Source: Chitinophaga ginsengisoli (lineage in GTDB: Bacteria > Bacteroidota > Bacteroidia > Chitinophagales > Chitinophagaceae). Taken from it: a stretch of 64,000 bases of DNA. The translations under genes and the position numbers were made by a program. The DNA is taken from positions 170,510-234,509 of the forward strand of contig NZ_PYGK01000015.1 of NCBI RefSeq assembly GCF_003014595.1. The letters are read 5' to 3'. The notes under the pieces were generated by a model. That model was given only the letters and a program-made list of their open reading frames with translations. It was not told where the DNA came from and made no database searches. This document shows, in pieces, positions 48,001 through 55,440 of this stretch (position 1 is the stretch's first letter; each line of letters opens with the position of its first letter).

Positions 48001-48279
48001 CGTGTAAATGACCGTAATGATACCTATTGGGCAACAGGTAATACGTATTGGATCCGCAGTACCAATTATGTACGTCTGAAGAACCTGGAAATTGGTTACA
48101 GCATACCTGATTTCCTGAAGAAGAGAAGCGGTATTACCAATCTGAGGTTATATGCCAACTGTCTGAACTTGTTTACCCTGGACAATCTGAAGATCCTTGA
48201 TCCGGAATCAGTGAGTGGTAATGGTCAGTATTATCCGCAGTCAAGGGTATTGAATGCAGGTTTCAATTTAACTTTTTAA
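45019..48279 (+). CDS. SusC/RagA family TonB-linked outer-membrane protein
   Basis: 1,086 residues. After a long N-terminal leader (hydrophobic core about 22-40; an ATG at 45082 is an alternative start) come a carboxypeptidase-regulatory-like domain (about 57-130, LKGKIVDKNKEPVIGATI), the TonB-box-like VVVGYGAQKRE, the plug (about 140-250, with LRIRGSNTLGNNDPLIVIDG) and the barrel, ending GFNLTF. It lacks the STN domain of the first SusC protein, so it is not expected to signal through a FecR/sigma pair. It works with the SusD protein encoded 11 bp downstream in outer-membrane uptake of an unknown glycan or other nutrient. Confidence 0.95.
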   Translation: MKNVDLLKVRHRCAWQSTLLHMKFTLLLFLPALYPLMAVADGYSTSFSIRQDIILKGKIVDKNKEPVIGATIKVVGTSKGTTTQPDGSFSLSVANGAQVTISAIGFLSQTLTVNGNAPLNVTLDADTKGLSEVVVVGYGAQKREAVSGSIATVKGADLVKSPATNLSNSIAGRMPGVTAMQNSGEPGADGSSLRIRGSNTLGNNDPLIVIDGVAGRTGGLERLNPQDIESISVLKDASAAIYGARAANGVILVTTKRGKSGKPQLSYSFNQGWSQPTHIPKMSSAAEYAQLRDELSLYRDVPGREWATAWGVYKQGGTYTSPTTNKKWDEAFGLAEIDKYRNSTDPWLYPNTDWYKSTFKTWSPQSNHSVQVSGGNENMRYMTSFGYQSQDAYYKKSATGYDQYSLRVNLDGKINKYVNVSVDMLGRQEERNYPTRSAGDIFRMLMRGKPTEPAFWPNGLPGPDIEYGNNPVVITTGETGYDRDKRYYVQSSAKLDVSVPGVDGLKLSGNVAFDKYIKGTKRWQTPWYLYTWDKKTFEQDGKTPLLVKGKRGTDQANLNQGNEDQTNVLLRGLLTYDRTFNKNHTLNFVFGIERETVKSESFNALRKYFISPLIDQLFAGGDAEKDNGGSAWDRARLNYFGRVAYNYKEKYLAEFVWRNDGSYMFPSNSRFGFFPGLMLGWRISEENFFKENVKFMSYLKLRASWGKLGNDQVYFDDNGDGTLTLQEYQYYSTYGFGSYILGGNVVKSLYEARIPNPYITWEVANNYNVGLDGALLNGKIYFELDAFMNKRSGILVRRNASVPQTTGMTLPAENIGKVDNKGFEFRVGYNNNIGTKFRYDVSVNGGYSKNKIVFWDEAPGAPAWQRSTGKPMNTNLYYEYDGVFKDYAEIDKNTIDYTALTNNLRPGDMKFKDIDGNGKINGDDKIRYGKSNQPTFTGGLNVNLQYSNFDMAILVQGATGGALHINTESGEIGNFTKDYYDHRWSPDNPNSEHPRVNDRNDTYWATGNTYWIRSTNYVRLKNLEIGYSIPDFLKKRSGITNLRLYANCLNLFTLDNLKILDPESVSGNGQYYPQSRVLNAGFNLTF

Positions 48280-48290
48280 TCAGCAGTATC

Positions 48291-50138
48291 ATGAAACAAC
48301 TACTTAAGAAAATATACATTGGTATCGGTATGGCGGGCGCTTTGACGGTTGCGGCCTGTAATACTGATTTCCTGAATACAAAGCCCTTAGGGGAAGCTAC
48401 CAAGGATGATGTATGGCAGGACCAGGCATTGGCAGAAGCATTTGTAAACGAAATTTATAATGGTCTTAGCAGCGGTGGTTTCCTCGAAACGATGTTATCT
48501 TCTGCTACTGACGAAACCATGTTCACCCATAACTACGGTATGAAGAATATGGGCGAAGCTACGATCAGTCCGACGGATGCTGAATACGTGAACAACCGCG
48601 GTACCTTCCAGTGGGATGACATGTACAAGCGTATCCGTGCATGTAATGTATTCTTTCAGAGTATAGGGAATGCACCTTTTAATAGAACAGCGGTTGGAGA
48701 TCGCATGAGGGGAGAAGTATACTTCCTCCGTGCTTATTTCTATCATCAGCTGGTACGTGCTTATGGTGGTGTGCCACTGATAGACACAGTGTATACGCTT
48801 TCTGACAAGGATTATACGATTGCCCGTAACTCTTTCTCTGATTGTGTGGAGCATATTGTACGTGATTGTGATTCCGCAGCGACCTTACTGCAAGGCAAGG
48901 AAAACATTACGGTAAAAGGCCGTGCTACTGAAGGGGGAGCACTTGCGCTAAAATCACGCATATTGATCTATGCAGCCAGTGATCTGTATGATTTTCCTAC
49001 TGCCAGTACAAAGGCGCCGGTGATTGCGACTGTAGCAACACATGAGGTGTTAGGTTATACCAGTGGCGATCGTGCTGCACGCTGGAGACGCGCTAAAGCA
49101 GCTGCCCTGGCGGTAATGAATCTGAATCGTTATACACTGGCATTCGCTACGCCTGCGACTCCTGAAGAGGCGAGCACTAACTATCAGAAAATGTTCCTGG
49201 CCGATAATTCCGAAAGTATCTTCTCCCGTTACTTTGTGAATGCGAAGTCAGAGGCTGGTGGCCAGATCGGGTTGTATAACGGCTTGAACGGGTACCATAA
49301 CTGGTCGGGCAATACGCCTACCCAGCTGCTGATCGACGACTATGAAATGGCAGATGGTACGCCTTTTAACTGGAGCAATCCTATGCATAAGGCGAAACCC
49401 TACTTAAACCGTGATCCACGTTTTTACGCCAGCATCCTGTATGATGGCGCTAACTGGCGTCAGCGTCCTTCTGATGTTGCTGCCAAAGATCCGGCTAATC
49501 AGGCGCAGACGGGGATTTATGAGGTGTGGGATGCGGAGCATTCACAGACGATCAATGCACCGGGCCTGGATACGCGTCAGGGACCAGTGGAGAACTGGAA
49601 TGGTAGCTTTACCGGTTACTACATGAAGAAGTTCATTGATCCAGCTATCGATGCACAGTATTTCCGTCAGGAGGTGCCGTATCCTTTCTTCCGGTATACA
49701 GAAGTACTGTTTAACTATGCGGAGGCGTGTATGAAACTTGGCGAGGAGGATGAGACGCGGAAGTATCTGAATCAGATTCGCACCCGTGCAGGTATGCCGG
49801 CGATTACTGAGTCAGGAGCGGCGCTGGAGGCTCGTTTACAGCGGGAGAAGGAGATCGAGATGGTGTTCGAAGAGCAGCGGTTCTTTGATGTGCGCCGTTG
49901 GATGGTGGCGCCGGCGACTGTTGGACGTGCGCTTCGCGGGATTAATGTAGTCGGGAAGCTGAAGCCTAATGTGAAAGTGACGCTCTATCGGCATGATGAG
50001 AATAGTTATGACTATACTTATACGCCGGTGACCCTGGTGAATGAGAACAGGATCTGGCTGGATAAGATGTATTTTATGCCTTTGCAAAGGGATGAGATGA
50101 ATAGGAATAATAAGTTGGTGCAGAATCCGGGGTATTAG
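48291..50138 (+). CDS. RagB/SusD family nutrient-binding lipoprotein
   Basis: 615 residues, longer than many SusD proteins. The lipoprotein leader ends at TVAAC and continues NTDFLNTKPLGEAT. TPR-like helices follow (FLRAYFYHQLVRAYGGVPL) and the conserved C-terminal RQREKEIEMVFEEQRFFDVRRW-like segment is present; the end is LVQNPGY. It is the partner of the SusC protein just upstream. No hydrolase, sigma factor or regulator adjoins the pair. Confidence 0.95.
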   Translation: MKQLLKKIYIGIGMAGALTVAACNTDFLNTKPLGEATKDDVWQDQALAEAFVNEIYNGLSSGGFLETMLSSATDETMFTHNYGMKNMGEATISPTDAEYVNNRGTFQWDDMYKRIRACNVFFQSIGNAPFNRTAVGDRMRGEVYFLRAYFYHQLVRAYGGVPLIDTVYTLSDKDYTIARNSFSDCVEHIVRDCDSAATLLQGKENITVKGRATEGGALALKSRILIYAASDLYDFPTASTKAPVIATVATHEVLGYTSGDRAARWRRAKAAALAVMNLNRYTLAFATPATPEEASTNYQKMFLADNSESIFSRYFVNAKSEAGGQIGLYNGLNGYHNWSGNTPTQLLIDDYEMADGTPFNWSNPMHKAKPYLNRDPRFYASILYDGANWRQRPSDVAAKDPANQAQTGIYEVWDAEHSQTINAPGLDTRQGPVENWNGSFTGYYMKKFIDPAIDAQYFRQEVPYPFFRYTEVLFNYAEACMKLGEEDETRKYLNQIRTRAGMPAITESGAALEARLQREKEIEMVFEEQRFFDVRRWMVAPATVGRALRGINVVGKLKPNVKVTLYRHDENSYDYTYTPVTLVNENRIWLDKMYFMPLQRDEMNRNNKLVQNPGY

Positions 50139-50178
50139 TTTACCGTTTCTGCGAATCCGCTTGATAGGGGCGGCATCC

Positions 50179-50318
50179 GCAGGAAGTACTATACTGTGCT
50201 GCAAAACGCTCTTCAGAATGTCGATTTGGCGGCGTGTGGGGCGTGGAGGGATTGGGAATGCTATTGGGCTTCGTCAATCGTATCACGCGTCTTGAAGGCA
50301 CTGTATAGTACTTCCTGC
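50179..50318. repeat. Inverted-repeat element of about 140 bp
   Basis: Arms at 50179-50198 and 50299-50318 are 20 bp long with one mismatch (16 perfect outer bases GCAGGAAGTACTATAC), around 100 bp of non-coding DNA. Weaker complementarity continues outside the arms (GGGGCGG against TACGCCTACCC). It lies between the 3' ends of the convergent SusD and OYE genes. It could be a small MITE-like element or a paired terminator structure. Confidence 0.75.
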
Positions 50319-50352
50319 TACGCCTACCCAATGGGAGGTAGCCGGCTTTGGA

Positions 50353-51519
50353 TTATTGTGGTACTTGTGGAGCTTGTGGTGCTTGTGCTACCTGTGTTTT
50401 GTTACCGGCCTTTTGGAGCAGCTGTTTGGTGTGCGCCAGGGTCAGGCTATCTCTGATTAATTCTTTGAAGAATGGGGTCGGTGTGACTCCATTCTTTATT
50501 TTTTCCGGAAGGTCAGGGTTGGCGATGGCTGTTCTGCCGATGGAGATCAGGTCTGCTTCGTCACTTGATATTAATCTTGTGGCCAATGCCGTATCGTGCA
50601 TGCCGCCGTTTACAATGACCGGCTTTCCCGTGATCTTCTTTGCGATGCTATTGGAGGATGTGCCGTCATCGTACAGTGATTCCCTTGTCCAGTTTCCACC
50701 CTCGGAGGCGATGTGAATGTAGCTGACATCCAGGCCCTTTAGTATGTCGAATATCTCCTTTGCTGTTGCTGAGCCGCCAGGCCATCTGTAGGTAAGATCG
50801 TTTACTTTGCTTTCGGAGAAACGTATGCCAACAATGAAATCTTTCGGGACAGCCGCTTTTATGGCGGTGAATACTTCTATCGGGAATCTTAGCCTGTTTT
50901 GATAACTCCCTCCGTATTCATCTTCTCTTACATTCGTGTGAGGGGTGATGAACTGGTCTAAAAGATAGCCGTTGGCGGCGTGTATTTCTACCCCGTCAAA
51001 TCCGGCTATTAAGGCCCTGATGGCTGTTTGTGCAAAGCCGTCCTTTGCTTCCTGCAGGTCCTTTTTGCTCATCGCGGAGGGGAGAGGAAAAGGGCCCGTC
51101 AGACCTCCGGGTTCTGTGTTCCGGAGGCCTTTGGGCTGTATGGCAGAAGGAGCGATCGTCTTGTCTGTATGTTGGGATAGTGCGCCTCCGTGCATCAGCT
51201 GAAGGATGATGAGCGCGTTGGGGTCTTCCTGATGTACTTTGTCCGTTACCTTTTTCCAGCCTTCTACCTGTTCATGGGTGACAAGGCCCGGTTGATGATC
51301 GTCAGCTTTGCTGAAAAGATTGTCAGTATAAGTGCCTTCCGTGATGATAAGGCTGAAGCCTCCTTTGGCAAAGGCGGCATAGTAGTCGGTCATTTCTGCT
51401 GTGGGAATACCTTCTTTGGAAGCGCTTCTGCGTGTCATGGGAGCGACGGTGAATCTGTTTTTTAAGGTATGGTTCCCTAATTTTATTGGCTGGAATAGTA
51501 TGTCTGTATTTGTGTTCAT
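50353..51519 (-). CDS. Old Yellow Enzyme family NADH:flavin oxidoreductase (alkene reductase)
   Basis: 388 residues. FMN-dependent TIM-barrel enzyme: N-terminal LFQPIKLGNHTLKNRFTVAPMTR, substrate-site residues in LMHGG, the HAANGYLLDQF and DEYGGSYQNR motifs, and a C-terminal SIGRTAIANPDLP. Enzymes of this type reduce activated C=C bonds such as enones at the expense of NAD(P)H. The last residues (QAPQAPQVPQ) are low in complexity and beyond the usual end. A single gene; two AT-rich direct repeats lie just upstream (51576-51658). Confidence 0.92.
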   Translation of the reverse strand: MNTNTDILFQPIKLGNHTLKNRFTVAPMTRRSASKEGIPTAEMTDYYAAFAKGGFSLIITEGTYTDNLFSKADDHQPGLVTHEQVEGWKKVTDKVHQEDPNALIILQLMHGGALSQHTDKTIAPSAIQPKGLRNTEPGGLTGPFPLPSAMSKKDLQEAKDGFAQTAIRALIAGFDGVEIHAANGYLLDQFITPHTNVREDEYGGSYQNRLRFPIEVFTAIKAAVPKDFIVGIRFSESKVNDLTYRWPGGSATAKEIFDILKGLDVSYIHIASEGGNWTRESLYDDGTSSNSIAKKITGKPVIVNGGMHDTALATRLISSDEADLISIGRTAIANPDLPEKIKNGVTPTPFFKELIRDSLTLAHTKQLLQKAGNKTQVAQAPQAPQVPQ

Positions 51520-51575
51520 AGATTGATTTATTAGAACACAAAGATCAGATGGAGAGGGGGAGAGGGACGTATAAC

Positions 51576-51658
51576 TAATTTAATATTTGGGGTTAAAATT
51601 GTTTAATGGAATATGGTTCATCAGTCGTTAATTTAATATTGGTCTAAAATTATTTAAT
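51576..51658. repeat. Two AT-rich direct repeats upstream of the OYE gene
   Basis: Copies at about 51576-51607 and 51629-51658 share TAATTTAATATT, then GG, TAAAATT and TTTAAT, 53 bp apart. They lie 57-140 bp before the OYE start and could be a regulator site or part of an AT-rich promoter. Confidence 0.6.
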
Positions 51659-51697
51659 ATCGTGTATTGAAAATGAGGGTCATCATTCCATTCGATC

Positions 51698-51743
51698 GGC
51701 TCCGAGGAGCCGCCCTGGGCGCGACCCTGGGAAACGGAATGGC
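51698..51743 (+). repeat. Double-hairpin dispersed repeat, copy D (diverged)
   Basis: Hairpin 1 GGCTCC-GA-GGAGCC (51698-51711), then GCCCTGGGCGCGACCCTGGG and the tail GAAACGGAATGG, which is shared with copy E. Confidence 0.65.
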
Positions 51744-51821
51744 CGCTCTGAAAATAGAAGAGGTCCGGGGATTACCTATGAATACGAATGCGGTAACGTC
51801 ATAACGTAATCATCCGCGGCA

Positions 51822-51883
51822 ATAGGACTCCTTTAGGAGTCCCATTGATTGTAGCGGGGGGCAACCCCTGGGAAACGGAATGG
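51822..51883 (+). repeat. Double-hairpin dispersed repeat, copy E
   Basis: Hairpin 1 GGACTCC-TTTA-GGAGTCC (51825-51842), spacer CATTGATTGTAGC, hairpin 2 GGGGGGCAACCCCTGGG (51855-51871) and tail AAACGGAATGG. With copy D it fills the gap between the OYE and small membrane-protein genes. Confidence 0.85.
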
Positions 51884-51941
51884 TGATCCCCCGGGAACGG
51901 ATGATAACGCCCCAAATAATTTTTGAGAAAAATATTAAAAC

Positions 51942-52232
51942 ATGAACAGAAAAAGGTTTCCATTTAAGCGCTTGTTTTTTGCCTATACCTTTGCAATTTT
52001 ACCTTTTATGCTGATTGTTGCGGTGCTTTCCCTGTTAGGAATAACACCAATACATGCCAACGGAAAACCTTTTTATGGAGTGCAGGGTTTTTTTATAGCA
52101 ATCCTTTTAATTCCGTTCTTCGGAATTATCATGGGGGCCCTGAATTGGATCTTTCTGAATCTTGGGGATTATTTATATTCTGTTGTACTTGATATTTGGG
52201 GTAACAGGAAACAAGAATATCGTGAGGAATAA
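51942..52232 (+). CDS. Small two-span membrane protein, unknown
   Basis: 96 residues. A basic start (MNRKRFPFKR) precedes a hydrophobic segment (about 13-32), a short loop (THANGKPFYG-like), and a second hydrophobic segment (about 42-66) with a charged end (RKQEYREE). No known family was recognised. It begins a row of three tightly spaced small membrane-protein genes of AT-rich composition (20 and 2 bp apart), preceded by repeats D and E. Confidence 0.7.
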   Translation: MNRKRFPFKRLFFAYTFAILPFMLIVAVLSLLGITPIHANGKPFYGVQGFFIAILLIPFFGIIMGALNWIFLNLGDYLYSVVLDIWGNRKQEYREE

Positions 52233-52251
52233 ATTTTAACCTTATAACTAT

Positions 52252-52650
52252 ATGACTATTAAATGTAAAGCGGTTTTATTAAACAGAATGATCATAACAA
52301 TGGCGATCGGCGTTGGTTTGCTTACACTCGTCTTGTTTTTGATATTTCCTGTTGTAAGGGGCTATCTGTATTTTATTAGCATGGTATTAATGCTTTGTTC
52401 CCTGATTTGTATATTTTATCTGAACAGGTTTGAGCTGTTGGTAATTGGTATTGAGAAGGATGACGTGCATCTGAGTTTTGTAAATAATTCAATATTTAGG
52501 AGAAAGGAGATAAAAGTAAGGAAGGCGCAGGTGAGATTAAAATGGGAGGGGAAGGTACTAATTTTCCTGATTGATGGGCAGCAACAGGCAATCCTTCGAA
52601 AGAACGCAGCAGATGCTGCTGACTGGAAGAACCTATTGAATGGTTTGTAA
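52252..52650 (+). CDS. Small two-span membrane protein with cytoplasmic tail, unknown
   Basis: 132 residues. Two hydrophobic segments (about 14-34 and 38-58) are followed by a soluble beta-rich part (about 60-132, with strands such as LLVIGIEKDDVHLSF and VLIFLIDGQQQAIL), a layout like bacterial PH-type membrane proteins, though no motif settles this. It sits 19 bp after the previous gene and 2 bp before the next. Confidence 0.7.
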   Translation: MTIKCKAVLLNRMIITMAIGVGLLTLVLFLIFPVVRGYLYFISMVLMLCSLICIFYLNRFELLVIGIEKDDVHLSFVNNSIFRRKEIKVRKAQVRLKWEGKVLIFLIDGQQQAILRKNAADAADWKNLLNGL

Positions 52651-52652
52651 CA

Positions 52653-52826
52653 ATGAATAAAGAGTATATTTTAAATAATACAACATCATCTAATCAGGTT
52701 GGCGTGATCGTCATGTCAATGACCTGCTTCTTTTTCCTGTTTTTATTTACAAGCTGGAGTTGGGCATATGTATTCATGGGAATTATGACGATGATGACTT
52801 TCTCAACTCTAAAGCAGTTTTATTAA
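52653..52826 (+). CDS. Small membrane protein of 57 residues, unknown
   Basis: ATG 2 bp after the stop of the previous gene, which suggests coupled translation. The polar N-terminus (MNKEYILNNTTSSNQ) is followed by a very hydrophobic, Phe- and Met-rich stretch (about 17-50) that could span the membrane once or twice, ending STLKQFY. It stops 10 bp before the convergent Crp/Fnr gene. Not recognised; supported by position, composition and start site. Confidence 0.55.
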   Translation: MNKEYILNNTTSSNQVGVIVMSMTCFFFLFLFTSWSWAYVFMGIMTMMTFSTLKQFY

Positions 52827-52835
52827 GTAATTGCC

Positions 52836-53435
52836 TCACCGCTTCCCGCCCTTCCTGATCTGACTCAAAAACACTGGCGTAATCCCCAGGAACGACGCTA
52901 TATGCTTCTGCGGCAATCGTTGCTCCAATGTCGGATATTTCTTTATTAACGCCTCATACCGTTCTGCACCTGTCATTGATATCGAATTTAGAATCCGCTG
53001 ATCCTGAGAGATCATAGCCTGTTGATTCAATATCCGCCAGAACTTTTCGAAGGCTGGGATATCGGTGAAAAGCTGTTCAATACCTTGCCTGTCTATCTGT
53101 AAGACAACAGTCGCTTCCTGGGCGATGATATTGATCCTGGAGGGTGTTTGCGGGATGAAGCTGCTGGAATCACTGATCCACCAATCTTCCATGGCGAAGT
53201 GAAGCGTATGTTCATCTCCATTATCATCTACATAAAAGGAACGAAGGAAACCCGAGCACACGTAGCTTTCATACTTGCATATTTCCCCTTGTTGCAGGAG
53301 GTACTGCCTCGGCAGCAGCTTGCGTACCGTGAGGAAGGTGCAGAAGTGTTCCTGTTCTTGCGCAGAAAGATGGATCCTTTTCAGGACATGTTTTAAAATA
53401 AGCTGATGCAGATCGGACAGTGGCGTAGCACTCAT
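52836..53435 (-). CDS. Crp/Fnr family transcriptional regulator
   Basis: 199 residues from the ATG at 53435. A longer frame exists to 53570, but a TATATTTG box at 53456-53463 on this strand lies within that extension, and the family length is about 190-200. The N-terminal cyclic-nucleotide-binding-like barrel (about 10-125, LLQQGEICKYESYVCSG) is joined to a C-terminal winged helix (about 145-199, LPQKHIASFLGITPVFLSQIRK). No Fnr cysteine cluster is seen. It is divergent from the sugar dehydrogenase/cytochrome pair, which may be its target; that is inferred from position only. Confidence 0.9.
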   Translation of the reverse strand: MSATPLSDLHQLILKHVLKRIHLSAQEQEHFCTFLTVRKLLPRQYLLQQGEICKYESYVCSGFLRSFYVDDNGDEHTLHFAMEDWWISDSSSFIPQTPSRINIIAQEATVVLQIDRQGIEQLFTDIPAFEKFWRILNQQAMISQDQRILNSISMTGAERYEALIKKYPTLEQRLPQKHIASFLGITPVFLSQIRKGGKR

Positions 53436-53455
53436 AAGACTGGTTTCTTCGGAAA

Positions 53456-53463
53456 CAAATATA
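53456..53463 (-). promoter_or_regulatory. Candidate -7 box of the Crp/Fnr gene
   Basis: On the minus strand TATATTTG, a full match to TAnnTTTG, 20 bp before the ATG at 53435. It supports the shorter start. Confidence 0.5.
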
Positions 53464-53577
53464 GCAACCATCTTAAAAAATAGTAAGGGCATCCCGCCTT
53501 TCATACAATTCCTGCCTACTTTCCCTGTTAGTTTTCGTAATTTCCCCGTGGCTTTATTCATAAAACCCAATTACCAT

Positions 53578-54879
53578 ATGCTGATGCAAAAGACAAAGGT
53601 GTGTCTGATAGTTGCCATGGCAATGACAGCCATCACCTCTTCCGTATTTGCGGGCGGTCCGGACAAACCCGGCGCCAACAACGTTAAACCGGATGCTAAC
53701 AATGCCGGATTGAAACTACCTGCCGGTTTCGGGGCTTTAAAGGTAGCCGACAGCCTGGGCAGGACCCGTCATATCACCGTAACAAATAATGGCGGTATCT
53801 ATATCAAACTGGACAGGGCAAAGAACAACAACGGTATCCTTTACCTCCAGGATACGAACGGAGACGGTAAGATCGATAAGAAGACCGGCTTTGGCGGCTA
53901 CGGTGGAACAGGGATCTATGTGAAAGGAGATTACCTGTATGCCACTTCCAATGAAGATATCTACCGCTATAAACTGGATGCACAGCAACAGGTAATAGAC
54001 CCTGAACATCCGGAGCTGGTGGTGACCGGTCTGATTAACCGCAGACAACACGAGTCTAAGTCGATCGTGCTGGACGATAATGGCAACATCTATGTTAATA
54101 TCGGCGCCTATTCCAACTCCTGTCAGACCCAGGATAGGACCGCAGGTTCTATGGGTATGCAGCCTTGTCCGATACTGGATTCAGCTGCCGGTATCTGGCA
54201 GTTCAAAGCCAATAAACTGAACCAGACCTATGGCGATGGCGTACGCTATGCTACCGGTCTGCGGAACGTGGTAGGCCTGGACTGGAATAAGTCCCAGAAC
54301 CAGCTGTTCGTGATGCAGCATGGTCGTGATCAGTTGCACGATCTGTTCCCGAGCCTGTATACTGAAAAGCAGTCGGCCGACCTGCCTGCGGAATGTATGT
54401 ATGCCCTGAAACAGGGATCCGATTGTGGCTGGCCTTACATCTATTACGATCAGAATCAGCATAAAAAGATGCTGGCGCCTGAATATGGTGGCGACGGCAA
54501 AAAGACTGGTGGTGATAATGCAGAAGATCCTGTAGTGGCTTTCCCGGGTCATATGGCGCCTAATGGACTGCTGTTCTATACAGGTACCCAGTTCCCTGAA
54601 AGATACCGTAACGGCGCTTTTGTTGCCTTCCACGGGTCATGGAACCGCTCTCCTGAGAACCAGGCGGGCTTCTTTGTAGTATTTGTGCCGTTTAAAGATG
54701 GCAAACCTTCCGGCAAATGGGAAGTGTTTGCAGATGGATTTGCAGGTCCGGGCCCGGTAAAATCGCCTGGTGATGCCGCGCACCGTCCCTGCGGACTGGC
54801 ACAGGGACCTGATGGGTCACTGTATGTAACGGATGATGTGAAAGGAACTGTTTACAGGATCGTATATAAGACTAAATAA
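53578..54879 (+). CDS. PQQ-dependent sugar dehydrogenase-like (glucose/sorbosone dehydrogenase) protein
   Basis: 433 residues from the ATG at 53578 (MLMQKTKVCL), which opens the signal peptide ending SVFAG; an upstream frame to 53548 adds only polar residues. The mature part is a beta-propeller of the GSDH type: LPAGFGALKVAD start, an EF-hand-like calcium loop DTNGDGKIDKKTG (about 95-107), YATGLRNVVGLDW, GSDCGWPYIYYD and FHGSWNR with GPDGSLYVTDD near the end. Such enzymes oxidise sugars in the periplasm with PQQ. The cytochrome c gene 2 bp downstream probably takes the electrons. Confidence 0.9.
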   Translation: MLMQKTKVCLIVAMAMTAITSSVFAGGPDKPGANNVKPDANNAGLKLPAGFGALKVADSLGRTRHITVTNNGGIYIKLDRAKNNNGILYLQDTNGDGKIDKKTGFGGYGGTGIYVKGDYLYATSNEDIYRYKLDAQQQVIDPEHPELVVTGLINRRQHESKSIVLDDNGNIYVNIGAYSNSCQTQDRTAGSMGMQPCPILDSAAGIWQFKANKLNQTYGDGVRYATGLRNVVGLDWNKSQNQLFVMQHGRDQLHDLFPSLYTEKQSADLPAECMYALKQGSDCGWPYIYYDQNQHKKMLAPEYGGDGKKTGGDNAEDPVVAFPGHMAPNGLLFYTGTQFPERYRNGAFVAFHGSWNRSPENQAGFFVVFVPFKDGKPSGKWEVFADGFAGPGPVKSPGDAAHRPCGLAQGPDGSLYVTDDVKGTVYRIVYKTK

Positions 54880-54881
54880 GC

Positions 54882-55331
54882 ATGAGAAAATGGATACTGG
54901 CAGCAATGCCATTGATGATGGGTGTATTGTCGGTCGGCGCACAGGTAAAGAAACCGGCTACAAAACCGGCAGCAGCAAAACAAGCTGGCGGCGGCGCAGC
55001 ACAGATAGCAAAAGGGAAGGTATTGTACAAGCAGTACTGTATGACCTGTCACCAGGAAAACGGAACGGGCGTACCCCGTATGAATCCACCGCTGGTAAAG
55101 ACAGAGTATGTGCTGGGCGACAAGAAAAGATTGATTGGCATATTACTGAACGGCCTAAACGAAGACGTGGAGATCAACGGGGACTATTTCACCAACCCGA
55201 TGCCTTCACAGGCGGCCCTGAAAGACCAGGAGATCGCCGATATATTGTCTTACGTCAGAAATAGCTTCGGCAATAAGGCCAGCACCGTTTCTGTGGGAGA
55301 AGTAACCGCGGTACGGGCGACTATAAAATAA
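54882..55331 (+). CDS. Class I c-type cytochrome
   Basis: 149 residues. Signal peptide (about 1-20, ending VGAQ), an Ala/Lys-rich linker (about 22-42), and one haem domain with C53-M-T-C56-H57; M107 in NPMPS is the likely distal ligand. It starts 2 bp after the dehydrogenase stop, so the two are co-expressed and it probably accepts electrons from the dehydrogenase. A perfect terminator follows 17 bp downstream. Confidence 0.93.
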   Translation: MRKWILAAMPLMMGVLSVGAQVKKPATKPAAAKQAGGGAAQIAKGKVLYKQYCMTCHQENGTGVPRMNPPLVKTEYVLGDKKRLIGILLNGLNEDVEINGDYFTNPMPSQAALKDQEIADILSYVRNSFGNKASTVSVGEVTAVRATIK

Positions 55332-55348
55332 AGAGTCTGAATATCTTA

Positions 55349-55390
55349 ACAGCGGCATTTATCCAGTGTGGGTAAATGCCGCTGTTTTTT
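55349..55390 (+). terminator. Strong intrinsic terminator
   Basis: ACAGCGGCATTTA (55349-55361) pairs perfectly with TAAATGCCGCTGT (55373-55385), followed by a T-run. Closes the dehydrogenase/cytochrome operon. Confidence 0.92.
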
Positions 55391-55399
55391 AATTGCTTT

Positions 55400-55419
55400 T
55401 GTCAAACAGATTTTTGACA
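55400..55419. promoter_or_regulatory. Candidate operator of the MarR-GNAT gene
   Basis: Inverted repeat TGTCAAA (55400-55406) and TTTGACA (55413-55419) with 6 bp between, overlapping a near-match -7 box GACATTTG (55416-55423) and 21 bp before the ATG. The position fits autoregulation by the MarR-type domain. Confidence 0.45.
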
Positions 55420-55440
55420 TTTGCGGAAAATTTAAGGGAC

